Source of the DNA: G020350405 sp964513655
GTDB lineage: Bacteria; Planctomycetota; Phycisphaerae; Sedimentisphaerales; Anaerobacaceae
DNA: 64,000 nucleotides
Assembly (NCBI GenBank): GCA_964513655.1
Contig: CAZENQ010000006.1
Span: forward strand, 3,620-67,619
Reading direction: 5' to 3'
In this document: piece after piece, positions 43,676 through 53,854 of the stretch
How positions within the stretch are numbered: the stretch's first letter is position 1
Layout: each line of letters opens with the position of its first letter
Made by a program: the position numbers and the translations under genes
The notes under the pieces: generated by a model
Told to the model about the DNA's origin: nothing
Seen by the model: the letters and a program-made list of their open reading frames with translations, nothing else
The model's database searches: none

Positions 43676-44679
43676 GCCCGCCAGGGACGCCCCCTCTCTT
43701 TGATACCCGCCAAAACATCCTTCGCGATAAGCGTATCTTCCACAATCTGAAAATCAAACATCCCGACAGCAATAAAATCAGCCCCCTTCTCGAACGCATA
43801 CTTAAACCCGGACCTCGGCGCAATTGCTCCCGCAGCTAATGTCTTGAACGCTATCCACGGCGCCTCCACCTTCTTCATATACTCAACCGTCTCCTCAGGG
43901 TTAAGGCAATAGATGTTGTCGTGAAATTCGTTGTGGTCATCATAACGCTGGCCGTCGACACTAAACGGTCTGCGCTTCTCCTTCGGGTGCGCCGACCAGT
44001 ATTTGTCGTGGTGCAGCGTCTTGACGTAGTAGTCCGCCTTTATCCCCGCCTCCTCGAACTCCATCGGCACAAATAGTGAATGACCGCCGACCCCCGCCAA
44101 TATCTTGTGCTTCCTTATGTGCGCCAGCGCCTTCTCTAATACGTCTATCCGACCCCTCTGCACCGTAAAATCGCAGACCGCCCCATGTAGATATATCGTC
44201 GTAGCCCCCTTGTCTACCGTCTCGTCGATGTCCGCCTTCGGATTTTCCTCCCGCGGCTTAACAGATGCAATCGTCTGAATCTTCCCTCCCGTCGCCTTCT
44301 TGTATTTATTGATAACATCTATCTGCGTGCTGTCTATAATAATCGCATTAACGCCTCGCTCCTCAGCTAGCGCAAGCGTCTCAAAAACCTTCTCATCGGT
44401 GTTGTAAGCCTTGAACAATTCTGAAACATAGATTAAGTCCCTCGAGTGCGCCCAGCCCCCAATCAAATTCCCGCCCAAAATCAGCCGGCTTATCTTAAGA
44501 CCGCCTATCTTGCCGGCCGGCATCTCAACATCGGATTTGCCCTTCCGCCTCTCCTTCTTAACGTCAATCCCCTTCTCCATCGCCGCCAACAGAATCTTCT
44601 CCTCTAAACTGACAAATCCTGCCGCCCCCACAGCGACCGACCCTTTTATAAAATTCCTGCGATTAAATTTCTCCGACAT
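43672..44679 (-). CDS. Tat-exported aldo/keto-reductase-like protein
   Basis: 335 residues. The N-terminus has a twin-arginine motif NRRNFIKGSVAVGAAGFVSL, so it is probably exported folded. The body is TIM-barrel-like: GGLKISRLILGGNLIGGWAH is the aldo/keto reductase entry motif, then HSRDLIYVSELFKAYNTDEK and ERGVNAIIIDSTQIDVINKY. The AKR catalytic tetrad (D-Y-K-H) is not clear, so the reaction is uncertain. ATG 44679 has AGGAG nine bases upstream. It overlaps the phosphatase-like fossil by four bases. Confidence 0.7.
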   Translation of the reverse strand: MSEKFNRRNFIKGSVAVGAAGFVSLEEKILLAAMEKGIDVKKERRKGKSDVEMPAGKIGGLKISRLILGGNLIGGWAHSRDLIYVSELFKAYNTDEKVFETLALAEERGVNAIIIDSTQIDVINKYKKATGGKIQTIASVKPREENPKADIDETVDKGATTIYLHGAVCDFTVQRGRIDVLEKALAHIRKHKILAGVGGHSLFVPMEFEEAGIKADYYVKTLHHDKYWSAHPKEKRRPFSVDGQRYDDHNEFHDNIYCLNPEETVEYMKKVEAPWIAFKTLAAGAIAPRSGFKYAFEKGADFIAVGMFDFQIVEDTLIAKDVLAGIKERGRPWRA

Positions 44680-44814
44680 CACTTACTTCTCCTAAAAGAC
44701 TCATTCACCTTTCATTTTTACCCACACATCATCAATTTACCTTATAGCCCCTGACTACCATTATATGCGCTTTTACGCTTCAACCAAGCAAAAAAACGCC
44801 CATTCGTAACCGCT

Positions 44815-44843
44815 TTGACGAACACGTTGAAAAAGACTATAAT
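44815..44843 (+). promoter_or_regulatory. Sigma-70 promoter of rmuC
   Basis: TTGACG (44815-44820), an ideal 17-base spacer and a perfect TATAAT (44838-44843). The rmuC ATG is 27 bp downstream. Confidence 0.8.
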
Positions 44844-44870
44844 CAAATCGGTTTTTTTCTGGATAATGAT

Positions 44871-45908
44871 ATGGAATTGACCCTAATCGTCGCCGGTCTC
44901 GTTCTGATTGTAGTCGTCCTGGCCCTTCTCATCTGGCTCATCACCACCAGTTTCGCCGCCAGAAAAGATACCGCAATCCACGCCGCCAACATCGGCCTGC
45001 TCGCCCAGCAGCTCGAGGCAATAAAGGCCGCCCAGGACACCACAAAAGACACCCTCCAGAAGTCCCTCCAAACAGGCCAGCAGACCATAAGCCAGAGCAT
45101 CCAGTCCAGCCAGCAGGTCCTCGGCCGCCTGAACGCGCAAATCGGCGAGCTCCAGGGTACTAACAAGCAAATGCTCCAGGTCGGTACCGAAGTAAGAAGA
45201 CTCCAGGATATCCTTTCCAGCCCCAAGCTCCGCGGCCAGATGGGAGAGTGGTCGCTCAAAAACCTCCTCGAAAACATCCTCCCCAAAGACAGCTACGAAC
45301 TACAATATGGATTCAAAGATGGCAAAGTCGTCGATGCGCTGATTAAAATGACCGACTACTCCGTCCCCATCGACGCCAAGTTCCCCCTCCCCGCCTTCGA
45401 GGCAATCGTAAAGGCCCAGACCGATGAGGAAAAAACCAGACTGCGAAAACAGTTCCTGAAAGATGTAACCAACCACATCGACAAAATCGCCTCCGACTAT
45501 ATAAGACCCGCCGAGGGCACCCTCGATTTCGCAATGATGTACATACCCGCCGAGAACATCTATTACGAAACAATCGTCAAATACGAAGGCGACACAAAGG
45601 ACATCCTCCAGTACTCCCACGACAAAAAGGTAATACCCGTCTCCCCCAACCTCCTGTACGCCTACCTTATGACCATAGTAATGGGCCTGCACGGCTTACA
45701 GATTGAAAAACAGGCCGCCGAAATAAGACAAAACCTCAAAAAACTAAACGCCTCCTTCGGTGATTTTGGCGCAACTTGGGAAGTCCTCGGCCGACACCTC
45801 AGAAACGCCTACAGCCAGTACGACGAAGGACAAAAAAAACTCGACCGCTTCGGAATCCACCTAAACCAAATACAAACCGAACCCGAAGAAAAATCCAAAA
45901 ATGAATAA
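44871..45908 (+). CDS. rmuC: DNA recombination protein RmuC
   Basis: 345 residues. N-terminal membrane helix (residues 1-26, LIVAGLVLIVVVLALLIWLI), a coiled-coil (residues ~30-110) and the RmuC nuclease-fold domain. That domain has SPKLRGQMGEWSLKNLLENI, then LQYGFKDGKVVDALIKM, VPIDAKFPLPAFEAIVKAQT and MMYIPAENIYYETIV. RmuC limits inverted-repeat rearrangements in E. coli, and the domain belongs to the PD-(D/E)XK group. It has its own strong promoter; the next gene starts 16 bp after its stop. Confidence 0.92.
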   Translation: MELTLIVAGLVLIVVVLALLIWLITTSFAARKDTAIHAANIGLLAQQLEAIKAAQDTTKDTLQKSLQTGQQTISQSIQSSQQVLGRLNAQIGELQGTNKQMLQVGTEVRRLQDILSSPKLRGQMGEWSLKNLLENILPKDSYELQYGFKDGKVVDALIKMTDYSVPIDAKFPLPAFEAIVKAQTDEEKTRLRKQFLKDVTNHIDKIASDYIRPAEGTLDFAMMYIPAENIYYETIVKYEGDTKDILQYSHDKKVIPVSPNLLYAYLMTIVMGLHGLQIEKQAAEIRQNLKKLNASFGDFGATWEVLGRHLRNAYSQYDEGQKKLDRFGIHLNQIQTEPEEKSKNE

Positions 45909-45923
45909 CAACAGAAACGTATA

Positions 45924-47267
45924 ATGACATACCTGTTGATCATATTCATAATACTTATATTGCCGCTACTTACTATATTGCTTTTTAAAATCCTTCCTTT
46001 TTTAACTGCCAAGCCCACAATATCTGCAGATTACCTAACAGAGTACAACACAATTACCAAACCATCCAACTATGACCCCAATGAGAACGCCGCACCCTAT
46101 TATCAAAAAGCCTTTGAGGCCCTCGTCGATATCCCCGAAGACATCAAAGAGTTCGCACAAGCCTGGCCCGGCGACATGAACGAGGTCGAGCTTAACGTGC
46201 GCCAAACTTGGCTTTCCTCTAACTCCGACTCCCTGCGTTACCTCAAAGAGGCCTCTCAAAAACCATATTGCTGGATTCAAAGGCAAAGTGCTGATAACGC
46301 AATCTTCAATATTGAGGTCTTCGAGCTCTCGAAGCTCCGTGGAGCAACTTGGTGCCTCAGTCTCCAGGCAAAATTGAGCGCCTACCAGGGTAGTGTAGAT
46401 CAAGCATTTGACCATGTACTCGACCTCCACAAAATAGGCTCGCACTGCTCCGGCCCGGTGACTTTAGTAGAACAACTCGTAGGCGTAGCAATATGCCAGA
46501 TAGCTTTTGATAGCGCTTATCAAATACTCGGCCGAATCGACATGAATTCAGACATAATGGAGATCTTCCAAATAAAGATTGAACAGCAACTTCAACAAGC
46601 TAAGCCACTAAATTTTTCCATCGGAGAAGACATATACAGTCTTGACTCAGCCCAGCGAATGTTTACTGATGACGGAAATGGTGATGGACAACTGATACCA
46701 TCAAAGCTTTATAAACTCAAAAAGGAATCGCCTTTGCTTCCGTCCACATGCTACGCCAGAGCGATTATGATTTGTCTAAATCATCCCGGTAGGCGAGAAA
46801 CTATACAGCTTCACCAAAAGATTTACAAAAACCTCGATGCCCTTGTTGAACAGACCCCCTGGCAGCTCCGCCAACAAGGCACAAGCTATGATGACCAAAT
46901 CCAAAAGATGACCGAGGGCAATTATCTATTAACAAATGCAACAGCTTCGATGGGAACGATTTGTGAAATATACCAGAGAAAAAACACCTCCGCCGAAGCT
47001 CTGCTTGCCACATTAGCCATTTTGAGACATAAGGCCGACACCGGTTCTTGTCCGGCCCGTCTCCAAGACCTCCTGGCACTTGGCTACCTCAAGGACTTGC
47101 CGATAGACCCCTATAGTGGACAGCCCCTAGTGTATAAAACCACAGGTGAAGATTTTACTCTTTACAGCATTGGAGCCAACTTCACCGATAACGGAGGTGT
47201 GCCCAGTGAATGGGGTGAGGGTGAAGAAGGCGGCGACCAGGTCTTTTGGCCCGTAGAAAGATATTGA
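45924..47267 (+). CDS. Membrane-anchored protein, paralogue of the 4.2-kb gene
   Basis: 447 residues. One N-terminal membrane helix (residues ~3-30, LIIFIILILPLLTILLFKIL), a helical middle, and a C-terminal module with GSCPARLQDLLALGYLKDLP, then DPYSGQPLVYKTTGEDFTLY and SIGANFTDNG. The same order (anchor, helical middle, pseudopilin-like end with YSxGxN) is found in the 4220-5908 product. The role is unknown. Expressed with rmuC, judging by the 15-bp gap. Confidence 0.7.
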   Translation: MTYLLIIFIILILPLLTILLFKILPFLTAKPTISADYLTEYNTITKPSNYDPNENAAPYYQKAFEALVDIPEDIKEFAQAWPGDMNEVELNVRQTWLSSNSDSLRYLKEASQKPYCWIQRQSADNAIFNIEVFELSKLRGATWCLSLQAKLSAYQGSVDQAFDHVLDLHKIGSHCSGPVTLVEQLVGVAICQIAFDSAYQILGRIDMNSDIMEIFQIKIEQQLQQAKPLNFSIGEDIYSLDSAQRMFTDDGNGDGQLIPSKLYKLKKESPLLPSTCYARAIMICLNHPGRRETIQLHQKIYKNLDALVEQTPWQLRQQGTSYDDQIQKMTEGNYLLTNATASMGTICEIYQRKNTSAEALLATLAILRHKADTGSCPARLQDLLALGYLKDLPIDPYSGQPLVYKTTGEDFTLYSIGANFTDNGGVPSEWGEGEEGGDQVFWPVERY

Positions 47268-47291
47268 AAAAATGAAAAATTCTCACATTAA

Positions 47292-47408
47292 CTTAACACC
47301 ACCCCCGAAGACGTCGCAAAGGCAATCCTCTTCCTCGCCTCCGACGCCGCCTCCTTCATCACCGGCGAATACATAGCCGTAAACGGCGGCCTCTGCATGC
47401 GCGCCTGA
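47292..47408 (+). pseudogene. Fossil C-terminus of a short-chain dehydrogenase
   Basis: After an in-frame TAA, the plus strand reads LNTTPEDVAKAILFLASDAA then SFITGEYIAVNGGLCMRA and a TGA. This is the near-perfect C-terminal end of a FabG-type SDR (PEDVAxxxLFLASDxASFITGExxxVNGG). There is no catalytic Tyr-Lys part and no start codon. The unbroken frame over 38 codons suggests recent truncation. Confidence 0.75.
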
Positions 47409-47491
47409 AAAACATCCTTGCAATCCGCAGGCTTCTTTGGTATATAGGCGTTTTCACTGAAACTATTCAGAAAATATAGGACCGACTCCTA

Positions 47492-49315
47492 ATGCAAGTC
47501 TCTGCAAGGACGCAAAGAAAGCAACGCCCCTTTTGTGAACCACTGCAAACGTCAAATTTCCGCAAACGCATAAGTCATCCGGCCAAAAAGAAGCAATGGA
47601 CAATCGCCCCCGCCGACCCCCACGCCCTCGAGCTCGCCAAATCGCTGAAAGTCTCGCCTCTCCTGGCCCAGGTCCTAATCAATCGAGGAATAACCGACGC
47701 CGGCACCGGCTCGGTCTTCCTGAGACCGAAACTGACTCAACTTATTAGCCCCGAGCTTATCCCCGGAGTAAAACCTGCTGTCCAGAGAATTAAACAAGCC
47801 ATCAAAAACAAAGAAAAAATCACCATTTACGGAGACTACGATGTCGACGGCATCACGGGCATCGCTATCCTCTGGCAGATTCTAACGCTCCTGAACGCGA
47901 ATGTGGATTACTATATCCCGCACCGAATCGACGAAGGCTATGGCCTAAACCAGGATGCCATCACCGCATTGGCCAAAGCCGGAACCAAACTCTTAATAAC
48001 CGTCGATTGCGGTATTACTGCGTTTGGCTCCGCAGAACTGGCCAAACAATTAGGCCTTGAGCTGATAATAACCGACCACCACCAGCCGGGCGCCGAACTA
48101 CCCCCGGCCCTCGCCATCGTCCATCCCGCACTTGAACAATCATACTCGAACCAGGATTCAGCCGGCGCAATGGTCGCCTTCAAATTGGCCTGGGCCCTTG
48201 CCAACGAATTCAAAACCGGACGAAAACTCGAGCCTCAACTCCGCGAATTTATGCTGAACGCCACCTCACTGGCCGCTATGGGTACCATCGCCGATGTCGT
48301 CGACCTCCGCGGAGAAAACAGGATCCTCACAAGCTACGGCCTGAAATCCCTGCCTCACTGCAGCCTCTGCGGCATACAGGCGCTGATTGAATCCGCCGGA
48401 CTCTCCGGACAAGGACTCGACAGCTACAGCATCGGCTTCCAAATCGCCCCTATGCTGAACGCTGCCGGAAGATTGGGACACGCGCGGCTCGCCGTCGAAC
48501 TCTTAACAACCCACAGCGCCAACCACTCGACCCAGATAGCCGAATACCTAAAGCAACAAAACGGCCGCCGGCGGACGCTGGAGAGAAAAATTTTCAAACA
48601 GGCCTGCGAAATGATACTCCAGAAAAACCTCCACCACCCCGACCAAAAAAGCATCGTCCTCGCCTCAGAAAACTGGCACACGGGAGTCATTGGTATCGTC
48701 GCATCCAGAATCGTCGACAAATACTACCGACCAACGATTCTCTTCAATACCGCCCCTTCAGAAAACGGCTTCGCACAGGGCTCCGCACGCTCTATAGATG
48801 GTTTCTGTCTGCTGACTGCCATCACCGCCTGCTCACAGCACCTCGTCGACTTCGGAGGCCACAAGGCCGCCGCCGGAGTAACCATAAATCCCGAAAAAAT
48901 CGACCACTTCGCCGACCTGTTCGAAACTTACGCAAAACAAAACCTCAACACCGATGATGTGGTCGACAAACTCAACATTGATGCGGAAGCCTCGCTCGGC
49001 CAATTCACCAAAGATGCCGTCCACGAGCTGCAAATGCTCGGCCCCTTCGGACAGGGAAATCCAAAACCGCTCTTCGCAACAAAAGGTGTCCGCCTCGCCT
49101 CAAAACCGAGACAGGTCGGTGCAAAAGCTGACCACCTCCAGCTTGCCGTAACTGACAATACGAACACCATCCGATGCATCGGTTTCGGCATGGGCAAATT
49201 AAATAAAAAACTCCTCGAACACGAATTCTTCAATGTGGCCTTCTACCCCCAGCTAAATACCTTCAACAACGCCACAAACGTCCAGCTCGTCCTCGCCGAC
49301 GTCCGCTTCGAGTAG
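47492..49315 (+). CDS. recJ: Single-stranded-DNA exonuclease RecJ
   Basis: Degrades single-stranded DNA 5' to 3' in recombination and repair. 607 residues. DHH motifs are ITIYGDYDVDGITGIAILWQ (motif I), LLITVDCGITAFGSA, ELIITDHHQPGAELPPALAI (DHH) and MLNAAGRLGHARLAVELL. The DHHA1 part has GVIGIVASRIVDKYYRPTIL and DFGGHKAAAGVTI, followed by the OB domain (LQLAVTDNTNTIRCIGFGMG). The first 35 residues are not family-like, so the start may lie further in; no ribosome-binding site decides this. Stands alone. Confidence 0.92.
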   Translation: MQVSARTQRKQRPFCEPLQTSNFRKRISHPAKKKQWTIAPADPHALELAKSLKVSPLLAQVLINRGITDAGTGSVFLRPKLTQLISPELIPGVKPAVQRIKQAIKNKEKITIYGDYDVDGITGIAILWQILTLLNANVDYYIPHRIDEGYGLNQDAITALAKAGTKLLITVDCGITAFGSAELAKQLGLELIITDHHQPGAELPPALAIVHPALEQSYSNQDSAGAMVAFKLAWALANEFKTGRKLEPQLREFMLNATSLAAMGTIADVVDLRGENRILTSYGLKSLPHCSLCGIQALIESAGLSGQGLDSYSIGFQIAPMLNAAGRLGHARLAVELLTTHSANHSTQIAEYLKQQNGRRRTLERKIFKQACEMILQKNLHHPDQKSIVLASENWHTGVIGIVASRIVDKYYRPTILFNTAPSENGFAQGSARSIDGFCLLTAITACSQHLVDFGGHKAAAGVTINPEKIDHFADLFETYAKQNLNTDDVVDKLNIDAEASLGQFTKDAVHELQMLGPFGQGNPKPLFATKGVRLASKPRQVGAKADHLQLAVTDNTNTIRCIGFGMGKLNKKLLEHEFFNVAFYPQLNTFNNATNVQLVLADVRFE

Positions 49316-49336
49316 CGCTCTCACCCCCGCGGACCC

Positions 49337-50809
49337 TTACTTGTCCCCCACCTCTACCTTCTCAATCTTGAACTGTCCTAATGTCGAAACTATCCCGAAG
49401 AAATCCCCCGGGTCACCATTACCCGTAGCTAACATAATATGACCCGGCCCGAATCCCTGCGGACTCCGCGTCGCGTCGAGACCAACCCACTTGCCTCCTA
49501 CGTAAGCCTCCGTCCAGGCATGGGCTCCGAAAATATGCTCCTGACCCAAAAACCCCTCACTGTACGCAACACCTGTCGCAATGCGCGCAGGTATCCCCGC
49601 CGCCCGACAAAGTGCCGCCGCAAGGATCGCGTGCTCACTGCAGTCACCCTGCTTGCTTGCCGCCACCTCCACCGCAGACGCGTACCCGACCGAAAGGTCT
49701 TTCTCCGTTATATACCCCGCAACAAAAGACTCTATCTGCTTGACTGCCTCAGCCGCGTCTTTGGCCCCGGCCACGGCGCGCTTGGCAAGACTTACTATCT
49801 GCGCGGCATCACTCTGAACATACTGCGTCGGCTTGAGCGCCTTGAGAACCTCCGCCTCACTGCCCTTATACGGAAAGGCCGACCCTCCCTCTGCGCTAAC
49901 CGCCTCTACCCTGACTGCTATCTTCCCGTCCTGCATCCAACGTACCGTCTGATTATCACTCGAAGGTATCCGCAGCGCCGCACCTGCATTAGGGGTGAGA
50001 TAATACGTTATCGCCTTGCTGGGACCTAAGTCGGATGACGAGAGCCGAGCCGGACTCTTCAATAAGAACCGCCCCAGAAAATCGACCACATCACTGTCGC
50101 TGAGCGCGAATTTCTTGTCGCACGCCACCATCTCAATCTGCATCCCCATTGCTGGCACGATGCTCTTCTGCATTCGAAGACCGTCATCTACATAACTTCT
50201 CATTGCCATCTCGCCGGCCCCGGGCAAAGTAATAATTGTCTCAACTTCCGTCAGAGCCACAACACGCCCCAGAAGGTCGACATCTCGTTTTGCCCCGATC
50301 CGTACCTGCGCATCCAGTGCCTGCATGGCGGCTGGACTAAATACCTTAACGCGATACTCCAGGCCCTCCTTGAGCCCGTTCTTAAACTGCAGCAGCCGCA
50401 GACCCTCAGCCATCAGAGCCCCCTCCGGCCAGTCAAATGTACTTTTTTGCTCAGTGCCCATCGATGTGGTCGTCACATTTACCTTCCCGTCCCTGCTGAC
50501 CGTCCCATTCACATTCATCTTCATCATCCCTAAATCGTGCATAAGCTTAAACTCTATAGGTTCCCCTCCCGTTGTCTCGATACCCGTCTCGACCATCTGC
50601 ATGGTAACTGCAGTAGCCCCCCTGCCCATCGTCACAATCATTTCCTCGGTCGTTGTTACCCTCTTACCATCCACGCTGCGGGTATGCACGTTGTAACCAA
50701 TCTTTGCACCTTCAAGAAACACCGCGTAATATTCCGTCTCGCCCTCGCCCGCTGCGCACCAGTTAGTCAACAATAAGACCGCACAACAAATAATTAAAAA
50801 AGTCCTCAT
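49337..50809 (-). CDS. Secreted transglutaminase-like protein
   Basis: 490 residues from ATG 50809, which gives a signal peptide (MRTFLIICCAVLLLTNWCAA). The frame extends to 50914 but that part is not signal-like. The body is beta-rich for about 300 residues. A transglutaminase-like fold follows with the catalytic Cys in ASKQGDCSEHAILAAALCRA, His in EHIFGAHAWTEAYVGGKWVG and Asp in LDATRSP. These proteins act as peptidases or crosslinkers outside the cytoplasm; the substrate is unknown. Tail-to-tail with recJ. Confidence 0.8.
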   Translation of the reverse strand: MRTFLIICCAVLLLTNWCAAGEGETEYYAVFLEGAKIGYNVHTRSVDGKRVTTTEEMIVTMGRGATAVTMQMVETGIETTGGEPIEFKLMHDLGMMKMNVNGTVSRDGKVNVTTTSMGTEQKSTFDWPEGALMAEGLRLLQFKNGLKEGLEYRVKVFSPAAMQALDAQVRIGAKRDVDLLGRVVALTEVETIITLPGAGEMAMRSYVDDGLRMQKSIVPAMGMQIEMVACDKKFALSDSDVVDFLGRFLLKSPARLSSSDLGPSKAITYYLTPNAGAALRIPSSDNQTVRWMQDGKIAVRVEAVSAEGGSAFPYKGSEAEVLKALKPTQYVQSDAAQIVSLAKRAVAGAKDAAEAVKQIESFVAGYITEKDLSVGYASAVEVAASKQGDCSEHAILAAALCRAAGIPARIATGVAYSEGFLGQEHIFGAHAWTEAYVGGKWVGLDATRSPQGFGPGHIMLATGNGDPGDFFGIVSTLGQFKIEKVEVGDK

Positions 50810-51001
50810 GGCCTGTCCACCTTTCAGTAAATAAATGGATTTGTCATCGTAAAATATCATCCGCATATCAAAAACATCGCGAGGTATTATACCATCCGCC
50901 GCCCAAATTGTCAAATCAGTTCTTCCCCGAACACCCGTCTTGTTGCATTATTTCTCTCTTTGGCTACAATACACCCGACTTTTATTTTTTTGGTGCGCTT
51001 T

Positions 51002-52450
51002 ATGAACTTCGACGAGCTCTTGACGATAGTCTCTTCAGAAACCCCCCCGTGTCTCTGCACTGATTCGCGCCTCGTCAAAGCCGGTGATGTCTTCATAGCC
51101 GTAAAAGGTACCGCCCAGGACGGCCACAACTTCATAAACCAGGCCGTCAAAAACGGCGCCACGTTCATCGTCTGCCAAAGTTATGAACCGAACCGCAACT
51201 CACAGGCCACGAGCCACGAAATCATAATCGTCGAAGATTCCGCAAAAGCCGCCGGCTCCCTGGCACAGGCCAGCAGGAACAACCCGGCTGCAAAATTGAC
51301 CAACCTGGCCGTAACCGGCACCAACGGCAAAACCACCGTCGCCTTCCTCACCCAGTCGATAATCCAAAACGCCGGCCAAGAATGCGGCCTCCTCGGTACT
51401 ATCATCTACGATACCGGCCTCGCCGCCTCCGAGTCAAACCTCACAACTCCCGACTGCCTCGACATCGCCGAAGCTCAATACCAGATGCTAAAAGCCGGCG
51501 CAAAATACATGGTCATTGAGGCAAGCAGCCACGCACTCTCGCAAAACCGACTATTCGCAATCAATTTTGAGGCCGCCGCCTTCACAAACCTCGCCGGTGA
51601 CCACCTCGATTACCATAAAACCGAAGAACATTACCTCGCCGCAAAAACCAGACTCTTTGAGGCCCTGTCACCTGACGCTAAAGCCATCCTGAACAAACAA
51701 TCACCCCACGCCCAACGAATCGCCAGGAAAACAAATGCGAAAATCCTCTGGTACGCCGTCGACGAATCCGCAGATATCACCGCTCACGTCGAATCGATGG
51801 ATATCAACGAAACCGTTTTCGTCCTGCAGTACGTCGGCCAAAAACAAACCGTAAATACCCCCCTGATTGGTCTGCACAATGTCAGTAATCACGCCGCCGC
51901 AGCAGGACTGTGTCTCGCAGCGGGCTTCGACCTACAAACAACAGCCGCCGGCCTCTCAGCCTTAAAAACAATACCCGGCCGACTCCAAAAAGTTCAATGG
52001 GATGGCAATTTCTCAGTCCTTGTCGACTACGCCCATACCGACGACGCCCTGAAAAATGTCCTCTCCACCCTGAAACCTCTGTGTAAGGCCAATCTCATCG
52101 TCGTCTTCGGCTGTGGCGGCGACAGAGACCGGACCAAACGCCCGCGCATGGCCAAAGTCGCCGAACAATTGGCTGGCTCTGTAATAGTCACCAGTGACAA
52201 CCCCCGCACCGAAAAGCCCCAGGACATAATAAACGAAATTATCGCCGGCTTTGAAAATCCAAACTCCGAAAATATCAAGATCGAGCCCGACAGAAAAAAA
52301 GCCATAGAACTGGCCCTGAAAACCGCCGCCAAAAACGATATCGTCCTTATAGCAGGCAAAGGCCACGAAACTCATCAAATAATCGGAACGCAAAAATTCG
52401 ACTTCAGCGACTCTGAAATAGCCCGCCAATATCTGGCAAAAAGAAAATGA
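51002..52450 (+). CDS. murE: UDP-MurNAc-tripeptide synthetase, DAP-type
   Basis: Adds the third amino acid of the peptidoglycan stem to UDP-MurNAc-L-Ala-D-Glu. 482 residues from ATG 51002. ATP loop AVTGTNGKTTVAFLTQSIIQ, then LTTPDCLDIAEAQYQMLKAG, VIEASSHALSQNRLFAINFE and the carbamylated-Lys region. The substrate-reading loop has TSDNPRTEKPQDIINEI, the DNPR form specific for meso-diaminopimelate, so the wall is DAP-type. The stop overlaps the murF start (ATGA). Confidence 0.94.
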   Translation: MNFDELLTIVSSETPPCLCTDSRLVKAGDVFIAVKGTAQDGHNFINQAVKNGATFIVCQSYEPNRNSQATSHEIIIVEDSAKAAGSLAQASRNNPAAKLTNLAVTGTNGKTTVAFLTQSIIQNAGQECGLLGTIIYDTGLAASESNLTTPDCLDIAEAQYQMLKAGAKYMVIEASSHALSQNRLFAINFEAAAFTNLAGDHLDYHKTEEHYLAAKTRLFEALSPDAKAILNKQSPHAQRIARKTNAKILWYAVDESADITAHVESMDINETVFVLQYVGQKQTVNTPLIGLHNVSNHAAAAGLCLAAGFDLQTTAAGLSALKTIPGRLQKVQWDGNFSVLVDYAHTDDALKNVLSTLKPLCKANLIVVFGCGGDRDRTKRPRMAKVAEQLAGSVIVTSDNPRTEKPQDIINEIIAGFENPNSENIKIEPDRKKAIELALKTAAKNDIVLIAGKGHETHQIIGTQKFDFSDSEIARQYLAKRK

Positions 52451-53820
52451 AGAACTTTTCAATCGCAGAACTGGCCAAAATAATAAAAGCCCGGCCGATA
52501 AAAGACACCGGCACCTTCATTGGCGTAAGCACCGACTCACGCTCCACCAGACCCCGCCACTGCTTCTTTGCAATCCCCGGCGATAATTTCGACGGCCACG
52601 ATTACCTTTCCGACGCCTTCGACAATGGTGCTGTCTGTGCCGTCGTCACTAAAAATGCTACTGCCGAAAAATTACCCGACAAAACCTTACTCAAGGTCGA
52701 TGACACCATAAAAGCACTCGGCGACTTCGCCGCGGATTATCGCCGACGAACCAATGCTAAAGTAATCGCAATAACCGGCTCCGTAGGAAAAACAACTACA
52801 AGGCAAATCACCTATCACGTCTTAAGTCAACACTTCCGCGTGCGTCAGGCGCCGAAGAATTTTAACAACTATATCGGCCTGCCTCTGACACTGCTCGATG
52901 CCGACCCCGAAGACCAAATCGTCATCACCGAGCTCGGCGCAAACTACCCCGGCGAAATCGCCTACCTGACCCGAATCGCTCAGCCCGATGTCGCCCTTAT
53001 AACAAATGTACACCCCGCCCACCTTGAAGGCTTCGGCAGCCTCCAAACGATTCTAAAGGAGAAGCTCTCAATATCACAGGGCCTCCAGCCCAACGGCACC
53101 TTCATAATCAACGCCGACTGCGAACAGCTGCTTAACGCCTGTCGCTCAATACTCGCCGAATTCACAACGTTCGGCAAATCGAACGATTGTGATATACAGG
53201 CTCGCAACATAACTTTCAGCGCATCTGCCAGCCGCTTCACCATCGACGGAACTCAGATTGACCTGCCCTTGCCCGGCGCCGGAAACGTTGAAAACGCACT
53301 CGCCGCCTTCTCCATCTGCCGCCAATTCGCAATAACCATAAATGACTTCGCCGAGACTATAAAAACGCTGCCCTTTATCCCAATGCGCGCAGAAATCCTC
53401 CAAATCGCAAACCTCACCGTATTAAACGACTGCTACAACGCAAACCCTGCATCAGTGAAAAATGCCCTGGATATATTGGTCAATCTCGGCCCAGAAAAAA
53501 ACCATCGACTCGTCTTTATTTGCGGTGACATGGCCGAACTCGGCGAACACTCCGAAAAATTGCACGCCCAACTCGCCGACTTCATCACAAAAGCAAAAGT
53601 CCGGCTGTTACTGACCGTCGGAAACCTTGCAAAAGTCACCGCCGAAACCGCAAAAACACTCGCCCAATACGACCTGCACACAAAATCTTTCGCCGATACT
53701 GTTTCGGCTTGTAATAATTTGCACAAATACATAAAAGATTACGATATAGTATTAGTCAAAGGTTCAAGAGTGGCCAAACTGGAATTGGCCGTGGAAAAAC
53801 TAAAAGAACTCTTCGCATGA
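52447..53820 (+). CDS. murF: UDP-MurNAc-tripeptide D-Ala-D-Ala ligase
   Basis: Completes the pentapeptide by adding D-Ala-D-Ala. 457 residues. GVSTDSRSTRPRHCFFAIPG at the start, ATP loop AITGSVGKTTTRQITYHVLS, LPLTLLDADPEDQIVITELG, a NVHPAHLEGFGSLQTILKEK segment and LNDCYNANPASVKNALDIL. It overlaps murE (ATGA) and precedes mraY by 34 bp, forming a short murE-murF-mraY run. Confidence 0.94.
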   Translation: MKNFSIAELAKIIKARPIKDTGTFIGVSTDSRSTRPRHCFFAIPGDNFDGHDYLSDAFDNGAVCAVVTKNATAEKLPDKTLLKVDDTIKALGDFAADYRRRTNAKVIAITGSVGKTTTRQITYHVLSQHFRVRQAPKNFNNYIGLPLTLLDADPEDQIVITELGANYPGEIAYLTRIAQPDVALITNVHPAHLEGFGSLQTILKEKLSISQGLQPNGTFIINADCEQLLNACRSILAEFTTFGKSNDCDIQARNITFSASASRFTIDGTQIDLPLPGAGNVENALAAFSICRQFAITINDFAETIKTLPFIPMRAEILQIANLTVLNDCYNANPASVKNALDILVNLGPEKNHRLVFICGDMAELGEHSEKLHAQLADFITKAKVRLLLTVGNLAKVTAETAKTLAQYDLHTKSFADTVSACNNLHKYIKDYDIVLVKGSRVAKLELAVEKLKELFA

Positions 53821-53854
53821 AACAAAATACTGTTCACCAAACACGGGTCACAAG

